From Stichopus chloronotus (Eukaryota > Echinodermata > Holothuroidea > Aspidochirotida > Stichopodidae), in contig CM037830.1 in assembly GCA_021234535.1 (NCBI GenBank), positions 6,670,170 through 6,734,169 on the forward strand: 64,000 nt of DNA, in the 5' to 3' direction. Position numbers and translations under genes: made by a program. Within the stretch, counting starts at the first letter, position 1, and each line of letters opens with the position of its first letter. Below the pieces are notes generated by a model that was not told the DNA's origin, ran no database searches, and worked only from the letters and a program-made list of their open reading frames with translations. This document shows positions 50,481 to 63,000 of the stretch, in pieces.

Positions 50481-51215
50481 TATGAGAATCCAAAAGTAAA
50501 TGAATTCTTGCTTAGGTTAAAATTCATTATCTAGGATTAAAAAAAAAATGACCGATAAAATTAAAACAGCACCTTTCCTTTTTAATCAGTTCATAACTGT
50601 TTCTAACAGCTGTCCAATATTGTTCACTAAATCGTAACTTAATTTTTTTCATTTATATTTACTATATAACTATCTCTTTTTACTTCTGTAAAATAAGAGT
50701 ATGAAAGGAAAAACACTTACTTGTAAATATATGTTCATGAAAAAATCAAGCAAATAAAGATGGAGAAAAAAATCTTCCGGTTTCCCTTTTTACAATCAGT
50801 GTACCACGATGGCTTTTCATAACTTTGACAGCTGAATTTATCACGACGATTTCAGTTTTATTCTGAAAAAGGTTTCATGATCAAGTGTAAATTTCATACC
50901 AGAAGGATATTAGTATTGCGATTTTGGTCTCGTTTACCACTATTGTTTGCTGACATTGTACCGTCTGTTCGAAAGGTTTTATTCAATCTGGTGAATAGCT
51001 AGATCTTGTTGTATCTCTTTCACAATCTGCGCGCACCATACTAAAAGGACAATAGTCACATATTGTTGGAATCTGCAAACCCCTCCCCCTTAAGTAGCTT
51101 CACACGGTTTAAGTATAGAAAAAAGGGACACCTTTTTGAAAGCAGAAAGCTCTTGAATATTCATTGCAAACTCTGGTTACACTCAAATCAACAGTTGGTT
51201 TTTAAACCTAGATGA
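50481..51215. other. No gene seen
   Basis: AT-rich sequence. The part after about 51060 belongs to an inverted repeat paired with 55290-55440 (cattgcaaact and its inverse). Confidence 0.35.
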
Positions 51216-51219
51216 ATTC

Positions 51220-51283
51220 GGTCTCAATAAGAACAGAAACCTCGGGGAGTTACGTCTCCAAGGCTTCTGTTTTTATTGAGACC
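51220..51283. repeat. Imperfect 64-bp palindrome (hairpin copy 1)
   Basis: Starts GGTCTCAATAAGAAC and ends in its inverse. It is the same unit as at 55216 but with several mismatches between arms. Confidence 0.85.
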
Positions 51284-51544
51284 TTTCCTACCAGATGCTT
51301 ATGACATGAATTATAGAATCAGTTTCTTCTCAAAATGGGAAACTTACCATTACAAAAATACCAATTGCAACACACAACAAGAGGGCAATCCACTGAGTTG
51401 CGTATCTCATCGCCAACATGCATTGATTTCAATACAGGGCATGCACATGTTGATTTGTAATAGTTTATTGCAACCACATGTCACAGAGTTCCTGGCACTG
51501 ATTCAAAATTAGAGTCAAATATTCTTCAAATATAAAATGGGGGT

Positions 51545-52680
51545 AAGCAGAACCGAACGTAAAATGGTAATAAAATATCATTCACAGGCTCACTTTTGTT
51601 CCCATAAAAAAATTATTATTTTAAATTAGAAAATAAATTTTAGTCTCATTATTTTCAGATTGTTATATTTAGATGGACCAGGACTAAAAGACAACCATGC
51701 TATCTACACGTCATGCAGTAGCAGTGTGGGTGTATTTCTTGAGTTGAGACAAAGGCCCATACTGGGTCTGTAATATATACAGGTAGTTTATTAAGTTAGG
51801 TTTTCATTGATATATCTTTATTAAGGACAAAAAAGGTTTACCAACCAATAGCAGTATTGATTATTGATCATAGGTCTCACCCTTTATGCGACATGTATTA
51901 CTCTTGGCAGACTTTATGGTACGGGAGTATAGATACCTAATTATTATGCATGGTAGTTCTTCATCACTTAGTTAAGATAAAACTGTTAAAACAATTTAAT
52001 TACTTAACATCATTCTTTAATTTTTTGTGTATTTTGTCAACGGTTGATCAATTGTTGAATGCACATAAATTTTAAATTCCCCCTATTTTGTCCGCATGAC
52101 ACCCCCCTTCCTGGAGAAAAGTGTTATGCAACCCTCCAAGAAAAAGGGCTTGTCATGCTACTGGGAATTGGTTGCTCTGTTCCAACTCTTGCTAGCTGGA
52201 ATTAATAAACAATTTCCAGTTGATTACATAATTTTCTCTAACCTTACCACCTGACATAGCCCTTCCCATTCTCTCATTTCTACATGGAAGCTGGCAATTA
52301 GCCAAGCAAGTCAGTGGTGATGTTAACTCCAGATCTTTGGACATCATATCAAAATCAGGAAGTCTTTCGCTATAGAGATGAGTACCTGTAGGTGAATATA
52401 CAGTACTGTATCCCAATCCAGGAGCAAGGAGTCAAACGCTAGTAACAATACTTTTTGAAAGCAACATTTCGTTTTACAATTATTTCTTCTCTCAATCAAT
52501 AAAAAATGCAGTAACATTAAAAACAATGTGAATATAAAATACAGGTGATCAAAGGAAAGTCCTCAGTTTATGTGTTTCATTTGATTTAGATCAAATTTTG
52601 CCTATTGCAACTTTGTATGTGATACATTCTTCCCATTGGGATAGAGCGGAAGGGGGGGGGGGAATCAATGTAGGTGTCCC
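51545..52680. repeat. Left arm of a large inverted repeat
   Basis: Collinear with the reverse complement of 57570-59210. Matching blocks include the ends gtcctcagtttatgtg (52560) and ttcacaggctcact (51580), and inner blocks such as cttagttaagat (51965). No gene. Confidence 0.8.
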
Positions 52681-52689
52681 CTCTGAAAA

Positions 52690-54440
52690 CCTTTTGGCTT
52701 TTTTTACAGGTTGTAGATGCAAAATGGTGCGCACTGCCCCACGTTGTCATGATATATTTTCATCAAACTTTGAAAAAGAGTACGCCAAAAACGGTAACAG
52801 ATGTCAGCAAAATTCTAACTAACTGTTGTTCTGGGTTTCACTCTGCAAATTTTGAATAAAGTCAGCTCTTTTCTATATGCATATCAGATGGACTTAAAGA
52901 AGAGGGGACATATAGCTAGATACATAGGTATAATGACAGAGATTCACCTCTCATCAGCCTCACGAAAGGTCCTGCAAGGGTAGTGAGGATGAGCTACGTG
53001 TGACCTTCTTTTCCTTTTGAAGCAAAACTATCCTTCAGATTAGCCCTTCAAATGAGGATTGTCAACAATCACACTGCAGTCTTTAAAAAACGCTGTAGCA
53101 ATTCACCTGCAAGAATAATGGAAGTGAGAATAGAAAGGAATGCGGATTAGGAGGAGAAGAGTTTGGGCATAATTACGACGTTTCGGGGAATGCGTTGTAG
53201 CGGTTAAGCATTTTACCAGTTGGCCTTCAGATCTACTACGACAACGACAACCGAGCTGTTGTTGTGCTTGTAAAGTTTCAAGTTAAAGGCCCTTAAAAAA
53301 TGTAAAAATCGTTTATTGCGTTGTCCGAATTGAGGCTATGAGAGCTACTAATGTAACCAGGGATTTTAAGAGCAAGTCGATATGGGTTACAACTAGAACG
53401 AATGCTAATTCAGAATTTGCTTTTTAGCGTCAGCTATAGTGGTAAGAGAAATTCTCCCATAGTGAAGGACGGGAAGGATTTTTTCATTTTTGTGTTCTCA
53501 ATATTGACGGGAATATCGGACGGAACATCGGAGTTAAAAGAGAAGCAATGAAGATATTGCAGTTGTGCTCATCGAGCAACGGAATGGTAGTAGACCTATT
53601 AGTTCATTGACGTTTAAAGTTAAAGTTTGTTTTCGGAAGTGACAGCAAGGAAAGCTGCACTGGGAGAGGTTCCACTAAAAGCATTACAGAGATTTTAAAG
53701 GCAATGCACGGTGTTTTGCGTTTAGAAAAGAAAGAGTATATAAAGAAATAGTATAAGCAAGACCATGGATATCAATTTCGAGACGTCAGTGTTATGAAGT
53801 ACCAGCTTTCAAGGTAAAAAATGTTTTTTTTTATGTTAATTTCGGTGTAGTGTTTTTTTTTTTTTTGTGGTGGTGCGTCATATGTTGTTATTATTATTAT
53901 TATTATCGGTATACTGACTGAATTTGCAGTTTGTAGCCTACGTCAAGTTAAGGGTATCGCTCAGATAGTGTTTACAGTGAATTTTGATTTGGCGGGTGGG
54001 GAGAAAGGAAGACAAGAATTTCGTTAAATCACAGGTTGAATTTGGGCATTTTGTATCTGCGTGTTAGCCAAATAGTATGAATTATGTTGGATTTACCTTG
54101 CCGAAAAAAGTGGATGTTTTGTTCCAATTGGGTTTTTGTGCAATTGTCGATTATAGAGATGAAGGGGGGGGGGGGGGGGGGCCCCAGGCTGTAAGAAGTT
54201 GTTGTGTATAGTACGATATTTACTGACTTACTGATTGGAAGTAATATCATTTTGGCAGCATTCCTGGAGGGCGGTTTGAAAATAACCTACAATTATGAAG
54301 TTCATCAAAAAAGTAAGAATATGAGAACACAGGAGGGGGGGGGGGTTAATTTTAGGCATTTAATGTATAGTATTATATACAGGGAGAAGAAGGTCCTCAT
54401 ACTTGAAGATGTAAGCTTCAAAGTCGTTTGATAGCACAAT
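52690..54440. other. No gene seen
   Basis: Only short frames. G11 (52652), G18 (54164-54181) and G11 (54335) tracts, and a short (tta)n near 53888. Confidence 0.35.
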
Positions 54441-54444
54441 AGTA

Positions 54445-54689
54445 CAATAGCAACACACAGTGACGGTAGCCTGTTCTGGGAACGATGAACTTAAACGGAC
54501 AGAAAACTACAAATACTGTACGTGTAAACTTTATAATTCTGAGTATGGATTCTAGGTAATGAATGAAGTAAAAGAAAAGAAATCTGCAATAGCCTATATT
54601 AAAAGTCTTCGTAGCCCAAAGGTTCAAAGACTATGATGCACCGTTACTATACTTGTTATCATTGCAATATGTGTATGGTGTCCTGTACA
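54445..54689. repeat. Direct repeat, copy 1
   Basis: About 245 bp, about 95% identical by eye to 55508-55750, from acaatagcaacacacag to gtgtatggtgtcctgtaca. Unit separation is about 1,060 bp. The minus-strand open frames in both copies are shadows of the repeat. Confidence 0.9.
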
Positions 54690-55215
54690 ACTCGCGTACC
54701 TCAACCAGCCAATCCTTTAGATTTTGCAATGTTTTAAACATATTCTAACACACCTATCTCTAAAGGAACTGATTTGTAAATCCATAATTTAGTTTTCACT
54801 ACTGGTAGCAATTGCAATCACTACAACTCACGATATGGCTGACGATTGAGGTGACTATTCATGTCACTTCCAAGTTACCATACCCTGACCATGAAGTCTT
54901 AACTTTAGTTGCAAGAGGTCAATTTTTGTTCCCTTATTTTGTAATCATCATGTCCTTCTATAAATTCCTAAATATGGTCACAAGACGTTATTGCAGGCAA
55001 GTCCTAACACAAAATATTTTAGAAGGTGGCATTTTCGCAACTTTGAACGTTTTTACAGACGTTTTCATTAGTGTAAATGATCAAGACGTCTAAACCCCAC
55101 CCCCTTAAACGAAGGAATTTTTTCGTGGCTCCAATTTGTGTTTTTTAAATGAATAGTTTCCCATTATGTGATAAATCCGTTTCTATATTTCATGTAATCT
55201 TCATTTGATAGGAAA
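54690..55215. other. No gene seen
   Basis: Nothing recognisable apart from a C-rich acccc.cccccttaa motif near 55095 also seen near 51080. Confidence 0.35.
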
Positions 55216-55279
55216 GGTCTCAATAAAAACAGAAGCCTCGGAGACGTAAGTCTCCGAGGCTTCTGTTTTTATTGAGACC
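55216..55279. repeat. Perfect 64-bp palindrome (30-bp arms, GTAA loop)
   Basis: Arms begin GGTCTCAATAAAAACAGAAG and are perfectly complementary over 30 bp. The flanks (aggaaa on the left, gaattt on the right) are inverted relative to the copy at 51220-51283, so the whole segment is an inverted duplicate of it. Confidence 0.95.
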
Positions 55280-55507
55280 GAATTTATCTACCTTTAGAAT
55301 AAAGCATTTGTTTTGAGAAGAGAAGCAGTTTGCAATAAATATTCATCAGTTATTTTTTTTTCAAAATGTTTTTTTCTTTAATCGATCGTGGAAAGTAAAC
55401 CTTTTAAAGGTAGGAGGGGCTATTAGCTACGAACAATAGGTGACTATTGTCCTCGTTTCATGGTGAACTGATTGTTATAGGATGGCAGAAGCAATAGACG
55501 GTGGCGT

Positions 55508-55750
55508 ACAATAGCAGCACACAGTAACGGTAGCCTGTTCTGGGAACGATGAACTTAAACGGACAGAAAACTACAAATACTGTTGTGTAAGCTTTATAAT
55601 TCTGAGTAATGATTCTAGGTAATGAATGAAGTAAAAGAAAAGAAATCTGCAATAGCCTAGATTAAAAGTCTTCGTAGCCCAAAAGTTCCAAGACTATGAT
55701 GCACCGTTACTATACTTGTTACCTTTCTAATGTGTATGGTGTCTTGTACA
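55508..55750. repeat. Direct repeat, copy 2
   Basis: See copy 1 at 54445. The differences are scattered substitutions and small indels. Confidence 0.9.
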
Positions 55751-55820
55751 GGTCGCAGAATAATTATTTACTGTGTACTAGCTGCCATTTCGTAAGCTTC
55801 TTCTCACTGTCTCTGACTAT

Positions 55821-55864
55821 CGCTCAAAGACATTTCGCTCAAAGACATTCGCTCAAAGACATTT
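55821..55864. repeat. Triplicated 15-bp unit CGCTCAAAGACATTT
   Basis: Three consecutive units, the middle one 14 bp long. Confidence 0.85.
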
Positions 55865-56425
55865 CACTTGGCTGGGTTGCACAAAGAACACTGCTCTAGT
55901 CAATTCTTTAGGTAAAAAAACACTCAGTTGTCAAATATCTGTTCGTGAAGATTATGGGAAAGCAATAGGTATACTCTGAATTATTCAGAATGCTTGAATA
56001 TTTTTTCACATTTGCTAGGAAGAAATGTAAACTCTCCATGATTTGAGAAGAGCCTTGTTTGGTCACTTTTCAGGGCCAGTCAGAAATGGTTGTTTACCTG
56101 AAACTGTCTTACAATTAAACCTTTTTACCGATGAGACTCACCAGATCAAGCAAACAGACAATCTTGGCAGCTGAAATCTTTATCAAGTCTCCAGAATGAA
56201 CCCGTAGCTAGAGGATAGGACACATCGATAGTGCCCATGAAGAACCGGCTTTTCTCAGGAGCCACTCGAGAAATGTGCACTGGACAGTGCATAGTTTGGA
56301 ATGTGGAAATACTCATTGCAGCAAATTTTTAATGGTAATTTAATAGTATACTGGCATTTACATTTACTTGAAGATCACAAAAAGTGACATTTGAATGTTT
56401 TGGAAAAAATTCACTTCTCCCTTAA

Positions 56426-56900
56426 GGTAGCATACCCTACTATAGAAATTCAAGATTCATGCGCATTTTGCTCACCAGTGTCGGTGAAAGTCCCTATCAG
56501 AGACATTTGGATACCTTTTTTGGTATTTCATCCTTTGAGATGGGTCCTTTTGTTGGTTGAATATTGAAGTACGCGAGTTTAGGTATACAAGATGTGAAGA
56601 TGGTGCCAATTGAAGCAATTATGGTAAAGTGATGGGCTTTGAGCTGGCGGAGCAGTATCATTCGAGGAGCTATGTGATTTGCCTCAGTGACAAAGTATGC
56701 TAACTTCGACTGCCTCTAGCAGAAAATCAAACCACCTAAGGAACGGAAAATTGAAAAAGCCATGAATGGCCGATGTGTTAGCTTTTTAAAGAGTGGTAGC
56801 TTATATCTGTCGAAAACTTCTACAAGGCTTCAGAGACCACATTACTTTTGCAATTTAGTGTGTAACTTAATGGGGAAATTAATAGGGGTACTATGCTACC
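56426..56900. mobile_element. Candidate TTAA-type MITE (family E)
   Basis: Left TTAA (56422-56425) then GGTAGCATACCCTA; right TAGGGGTACTATGCTACC then TTAG. The inverted ends pair over about 18 bp with a two-base gap. Target duplication imperfect; no coding capacity. Confidence 0.5.
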
Positions 56901-57352
56901 TTAGGGAAATGAAAAACTAGAACCCTCAGGCAACCGCATAATATTAATAACAGTGACGACATTGTACAAGTCGTTCATTATTCATTCACAGGAGTTTTGC
57001 GGCTTCACTCGCTGCACAACGGCAGGGTCGAATACAGGCAGTTTACAGCTCCCCTCGAATACCAGGGGGCTCCCGTTCTAATACAATAGCTTCGTAGCAA
57101 TGCTATGTAGAAAAACACGCACATGCCAACAGGACAGACGCGGCCAACTTGATTTCAGTACGTTTAGTTGTTCCTGAATGCTCATTGAAGCAGCCTGGCA
57201 TATAAATTGAAGTATTCTCTTTGCTGGAAGTTAGCGACAAAAGTTCTGAGGCTAAGACGATGATGGAAATAATGTCCTATCAGGGTGGATTCAGGCTTCA
57301 CCTAAAGGTTGATTTGACTATAGCTCTAAGATAGGTGATGCTCGTCCATGGT

Positions 57353-57370
57353 GGGGGGGGGGGGGGGGGG
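57353..57370. repeat. Poly(dG) tract, 18 bp
   Basis: Uninterrupted G18. A second tract of G19 follows at 57543-57561, directly beside the right-hand inverted repeat arm. Confidence 0.95.
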
Positions 57371-57569
57371 TTCTAAGGTGAGGAGTGTCCACCTACCGTA
57401 TGCTTACGTAGGGTGTTCTAGATAGATAATGGTGCTACATTTAATGCTGGATTTTGAACATATCTCCAGAATTTTGTTTGCAGAGCTTATTTTGGTTTTT
57501 CCTCTTGTTTGATGAAATATTCATTCATTGTGAAAGGTACAAGGGGGGGGGGGGGGGGGGGAGCTTCCT

Positions 57570-59210
57570 TAGTGTATCACATACACAACTGCAATAGGCA
57601 AAATCTGATCTAAATCAAATGAAGCACATAAACTGAGGACTTTCCTTTGATCACCTTCAATATTGTTTTTAATGTTACTGCATTTTAAATTGATTGAGAG
57701 AAGAAATAACTGTAAAGAGAAATGATGAAATTGGCTTACAAAAAGTATTGTGAATAGTGTTTAGCCCCTTGCTCTCAGCTGTAAATTGGGATGCAGTACT
57801 TTATATTCACATACCCGTTCTCATTTCTAGTGACTTTCTGATTTTTATACGATGTGCAAAGATTTGGAGTTAATATCACCACTGACGTGCTTGGCTAATT
57901 ACCAGCTCATGTAGCAATGAGAGAAGGGGAAGGGCTATATAAGGTGCTAGGGTTAGAGAAAATTATTTAATCAACTGGAAATCGTTTATTGGTCACACAG
58001 CTAGCTAGTGTTGGAACATAGTAACCAATTCCCAGTAGCATGACATGCCCCTTTTCTTAGAGGGTTGCATAACACTTTTATCCAGGAGGTGTCATGCAGG
58101 TAAAACAGTCCTGCATAAAATCCTCCAGGTCCTTGCCATTTCTTCTACAGTACCATGGGTTTCAAAAGAAAAATATGCAGGATTGAGGGTAAACAGTGCA
58201 CAGCAGTACTAAATAGGGCTCATGCAGGAAACCAAGGGAAACAGTTTTCATGCAAGTTGCTTTATATTCTTTCCTTTTTCATTTGATTTTTATATTGTCG
58301 TCCTACTGCTTCTTGCTTCCAGAAAGATACGCATTGCGCCCATGTTGTATGGCTGTATGGGCTGAATGGTGAAGTCAGCCTGCATGATATAGGCTGTTGG
58401 TCAACTTGCTCTATCTAATGAACTACGATTAATATAAGTGTGCAGCAGTCACACACCCACAGGTTGTTTCATCGCATAGAGGTACAGAGAGGGATTAGTG
58501 ATATGCAATATACGGTACAGTGAAACAGTAAAGCAGATCCTACACCAAAACAGTTGATAGAACACTAACTTCGTAAATTTATTTCCATCCGTGAATTCCA
58601 GTGTTATTACGTATTACTTCTCTCCTGGGAAATAAATTTGTACAACAAGGTGTCTCAATGCATTTCCATTGCCCATAGCCAGACAAGATAAGCATCGGAA
58701 GGAGGAAAAATCTAAATTTATGCAACGATTGATCAACGTATAACAAAATAAAACAAATTAAAGAAAGATGTAATCCAACTGTTTTAACAGGTTGATCTTA
58801 ACTAAGTGATGAAGAACTATCATGCGTAATAATTATGTATGTATACTCCCGTAGCCTACCATAAAGTCTGCCCCAGAGTAATACATGTCACACAAAGTGT
58901 TAGACTTACTGATCGATAATCAATACTGCTATCGGTTGGTAAAACTATTTGTACTTGATAAAGATATATCAATGACAACGCAACTCAATAAACTACCTGT
59001 ATCTATTGCAGACTCAGGATGGGCCTTTGCCCCACTAAGGAAAGACATCCACACTGCTACTGCATGTTGATATAGGGTTGATGGTTGACTTGAGTCCTGG
59101 TCTATGTAAATATACCAATATGAAAATAATGAGACTAAAAGCTCTTTACTTTGTAATTTACAAATAATAAATTTTGATGAGAAAAAGTAGTGAGCCTGTG
59201 AATGATAATT
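57570..59210. repeat. Right arm of a large inverted repeat
   Basis: The reverse complement aligns with 51545-52680. It carries about 600 bp (58095-58715) not present in the left arm, either an insertion here or a deletion there. No gene. Confidence 0.8.
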
Positions 59211-59544
59211 TTGTGAACTGAAAGACTACACGTCAATTCAAAAATGTAGAAAGGCAAGTTGCATACAACATTAAATCTCTCTTGAAGTTATAGTGTACCA
59301 CTACATAAATGAAGAGCAGTATCCCCTGATAAATTTGGATAATTCGCTCCGAAAGCAATGAAATGCAACATCTACCATACACCATATGCGTACTGTCCAA
59401 CTCAAAGTCAACACAAACACCCGCCGGGATGAGTTTGCAGTTGCCTGGTATTATTGATAACACACATTATAACACAGACGATTAGTCCGACGTTTCCGTG
59501 GCGTTTCTGTGTCTATGGGCTATGTGCACTGCTGACATCATGAC

Positions 59545-59808
59545 ACTGTGTACGTAAGCTGACCACCTATTGATTCACGGTCAAAATAATAAAATCAATA
59601 ATGAAGAGAACAAAACATTATTCAGCCATGTGAGGAGATGATGTCACACCTGCTTGCCTAAAGTTCACAGTTGGTAGAAAAGGGGATAACTTCAACCGGT
59701 AATATCTTGAGAACCCCACATTAGAACTGAATCGAAATTTCACCAGAATGGTTGGATAAACTTACTCTTCAACATATTTAAGCTAAATTTGTGGCTAGAC
59801 CATCCTTT
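59545..59808. mobile_element. Half copy of MITE family C
   Basis: Matches the right half of 23026-23569 (tcaataatgaag, gatgtca.tcctgctt, ttcaccagaatg, ggctagaccatcctt). The left half is missing. Confidence 0.75.
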
Positions 59809-60254
59809 TGAAAAATAACGTTCTCATAATTTGCAGGAATGTTCAAAGATATTACGCACAGGGGCCAGTTCTGCTAAAGTTGTTTTGGCTAAAGTTAAAA
59901 AGTGGTGTCTATTGACTCGGATGCCGGCTTTATTTATTTTTTAACCAAACAATCATACAATTTCACCAGTTTACTATAAGAGTGATACACTGTATCTTTG
60001 TTAGGTTGTTCATTGGAGCAGCCTTGTAAAATTTTGCTCTCAAGGTATGCTGGAAATACAAATCTCGAGGCAAAATTAACTTTCTCAAATATCAGCAAGT
60101 GAGATTTCACTAAAATTTACTATTACACTAATATTATGCTGAACAATGTGTTCTCAGGTAAGTCTTTACAAGCTTTAAGTTGATTGGTCTAATAGTTCTC
60201 ATTGTAAGCTGGATATACAAATTTTGTGGCAAAGTCCTGGGGTATGAAACAGGA
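59809..60254. other. No gene seen
   Basis: AT-rich spacer between a MITE remnant and the LINE tail. Confidence 0.35.
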
Positions 60255-62330
60255 ATAATTCAGTATGAATGGATGAATGAATGAGTAAATGAATGAATGA
60301 AAGGTTAAGCACAGCCTCCACCTTGACTACAAGGCATGCACGGTCGTGCTGAAAACAAAATAAACAATTTTAGATAAAAGAAAACAATTTTAAATAATAG
60401 AAAACAAAATAGAAAGAACATCAAATATATACGAAAGGCACTTACTAAACATTGAGCTTTATTACTAACTGATTTGCATTTGAAAAGAGAAAATGTCGTA
60501 GGTGTTTCTTGAAACTATGTATACTGTGAAGTATTTCGGAGATCAACAGGGAGGGAATTCCACAATTTAGGACCACAAATTACAAATGATCTGTAACATT
60601 AGACAGAGTAGAGGTGGTGAAGAGATCGGATAAGTACACCGGAGCTAAGCCATGGAGGCATTTGTAAACCATTAATATTACTTTAAAAAGACTATTTCGC
60701 TAACACCAACCAGTGCAGCTGAACAAAGAGGACAGAAACATGTTCTCTTTTCTTTCCACCATAAATCAACCTTGCAGCACAATTTTGAACAATCTGTAAG
60801 TTTATTCAAGAAACTCAGATTAATAAAATAACACAAGCTAATTACATTGATCGATCTTAGAACTAATGCCGTAACAAGAGTCTTAAGCTGATCACAATTT
60901 ACATACGGTTTGAGCTTTGAAAGTTTACGAAGAACAGAAAAGGAGAGGGAAGCAGTAGCAGAGATTTGTTTGACAAACGTAAGCCTATTATCTAGGCAAA
61001 CACGAAGACTTTTTAGGGAGTTGGCGAACCTTACACAATTATTGTTGTTTATAAAGGTGCCACCAATACTGATGTCATCCAAAACACTGTCACGGCGAAC
61101 AAGAATAATTTCGGTTTTACTAGCCGGGTTTAAACACAGAAAATGAGAATTCATCCAAGAAGTTAAAACGGAAAAACACTGTTGAATATGATTCAAGACA
61201 CGTGATTGGAAGGCAGGAGAGAAGGACTTATAGACCTGATGGTCATCAGGTTATCCTTCAATCTTAAAACCAAGGTTTTCAATTTTCATGTATAAAGAAC
61301 GAATATATATATTAAACAGAACGGGGCCAAGGACAGACCCCTGAGGAATACCATTCTCAATATCGATATAGTCAGAGAAACTAGAGCCAACTTTAACTCT
61401 CTGAGACCTGCCGATCGAAAAAGAATTGAACCATTTGAAAGTAATACCACGTATGCCGATATCATAATACAGAATAGTAAGCAGTTTATCGTGATCCACA
61501 GTATCAAAAGCAGCACTGAGATAAAGAAGAAAAACAGATATATTGTTGGCATCAGCAGCACATAACATATCATTTACAATCTTAAGTAGGCTGTCTCTGT
61601 ACTGTGATACTTTCTGTAGCCAGATTGATAGGGCATATGGAGTTGATGACGATCCATGTGATCATTTAAACGTTTAAGCACAACTCTCTTAATCAGTTTG
61701 CCAATACACTGAAGATTAGAAATAGGCCGATAATTACAAAAACTTTCTTTGTCTAGAGTGGGTTTTTTTTAATTTAATTATGGGCGTAATATCAGATCGT
61801 TTAACACCATCTACAGACCCCGTAGAGAGGGAAAAATTAACAAGCTTACACCAGAAAGAAAGGAGTATATCAGTATGGTCATGTACAATATTACTGGGCA
61901 GGGATCACTGGGACTGCACTTGATACCAGTATCTTTAACAATCTCCCTAAGTTCCTCCAAGCTTGTCCGGGCAAACTCAGTCAACAAGTTGGAGGACCGT
62001 ATCACGGGCATGTCATGAAGTGCAGAAGCAGCCATGGTATGACATGGAAAATCTTTACGAAGACTAGCTATTTTACTAGTGAAGAAATAATTGAATTCAT
62101 TGGCAAGTTCTACGTTGCTAGAAGTATGTGGAAGAAGAGACTCCTGATTGACATCAAGGAGTGTGTCAATCATCTTGAAAAACTTACTTTGATCACCTTT
62201 CGCAGAGTTAACTTTTCAGAGTAGTATTTTATTTTCTTTTGCAATGCAAGCTGCGTAGTCTCTTTCCGCAAATTGATAAAAGTTTGTTTATCAACTTGCA
62301 AATGAGACCGTTTCCAGGTCTCGTTTTAGT
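60255..62330 (-). mobile_element. Degenerate CR1/Rex1-like LINE, 3' half
   Basis: Read on the minus strand from about 62330: GDQSKFFKMIDTLL linker, NEFNYFFTSKI, TGIKCSPSDP, then (61560-61260) YLSAAFDTVDHDKLL, WFNSFSIGRSQRV and GIPQGSVLGPVLFNIYI, all classical RT blocks of the CR1/Jockey group. Next KIEG-stop-PDDHQVYKSF, where the catalytic YADD Tyr codon has become TAA. Then SWMNSHFLCLNPASKTE and SLRVCLDNRLTF (the FLGV.LD block), and a frameshifted C-terminus with PKLWNSLP-like sequence near 60560. It ends in an (ATTC)n tail at 60262-60300, typical of such 3' ends. The 5' part (endonuclease) is missing. Clearly dead. Confidence 0.9.
60262..60300. repeat. (GAAT)n microsatellite at the LINE 3' end
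   Basis: tgaa/tgga units on the plus strand, marking the 3' terminus of the minus-strand LINE. Confidence 0.8.
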
Positions 62331-62804
62331 ATGCAGGTGATACTTGTACTTTTCTTGATGGATTTAATTCATCACCACAAGAGGTAGATAATGTTTTTCA
62401 TGATTTTCAGATTTCCTTTGGTTGAAAAGTAAATTTTCAGAAGTCAAGTAATTCTGCTACTGGATCCTTGGCTTTCAGTACTTTGCTTACCGTAGTAATT
62501 TTTGCTTTACCTGGACTCCCCTTGGTCCTATCACTGTACTCAGCATAACGTTTCATCACTGTAACGATAGACTCTGTGGCTTTAAGTATACTCCTAAGCT
62601 TGCACATCTTTTAAACTATTGGTCACAAGGTGATCTCACCCTTCTATCACTCTCTTGAAACACACTTGTTAATTCTCTAGGAATTTTCACACTTAGTGTA
62701 CCTTTGTCAGAACTTCTCAAATCCCTCTTAAGAGTATCACTACTATAAAGTTGCATTTAACACTTTATTTGGTCTCGTAAGATGACTGATAAAGTCAATC
62801 GTAA
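62331..62804. other. No gene seen
   Basis: Nothing recognisable; presumed decayed repeat sequence. Confidence 0.3.
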
Positions 62805-63000
62805 TACCATTATTTCCTTAATTTCAGAAGGTGAATTTAATTGAATTCATATTCCTAGTTTCATTAATAGTTTAAAGTGTTCGTATAGCAAAAAAGATAC
62901 AAAACAGTAGCACTACCTCTTGTATTTTTTTACTTTCATCTCAAGAAATATGGGAAATCTTTTTTTATTATTTAAGTGTAACTTTTTAGGAGTCGCTTTG
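62805..63000 (+). mobile_element. L1/Tx1-like LINE fragment, second copy
   Basis: Diverged direct copy of 50270-50440: EGEFN, then HIPSFINSLKCS and ISRNMGNLFLLFKCNF, corresponding to the G-G-L-N-L-P and S-W-I-K regions after the RT. Decayed, with no intact frame. Related sequence may continue to about 63650. Confidence 0.5.
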
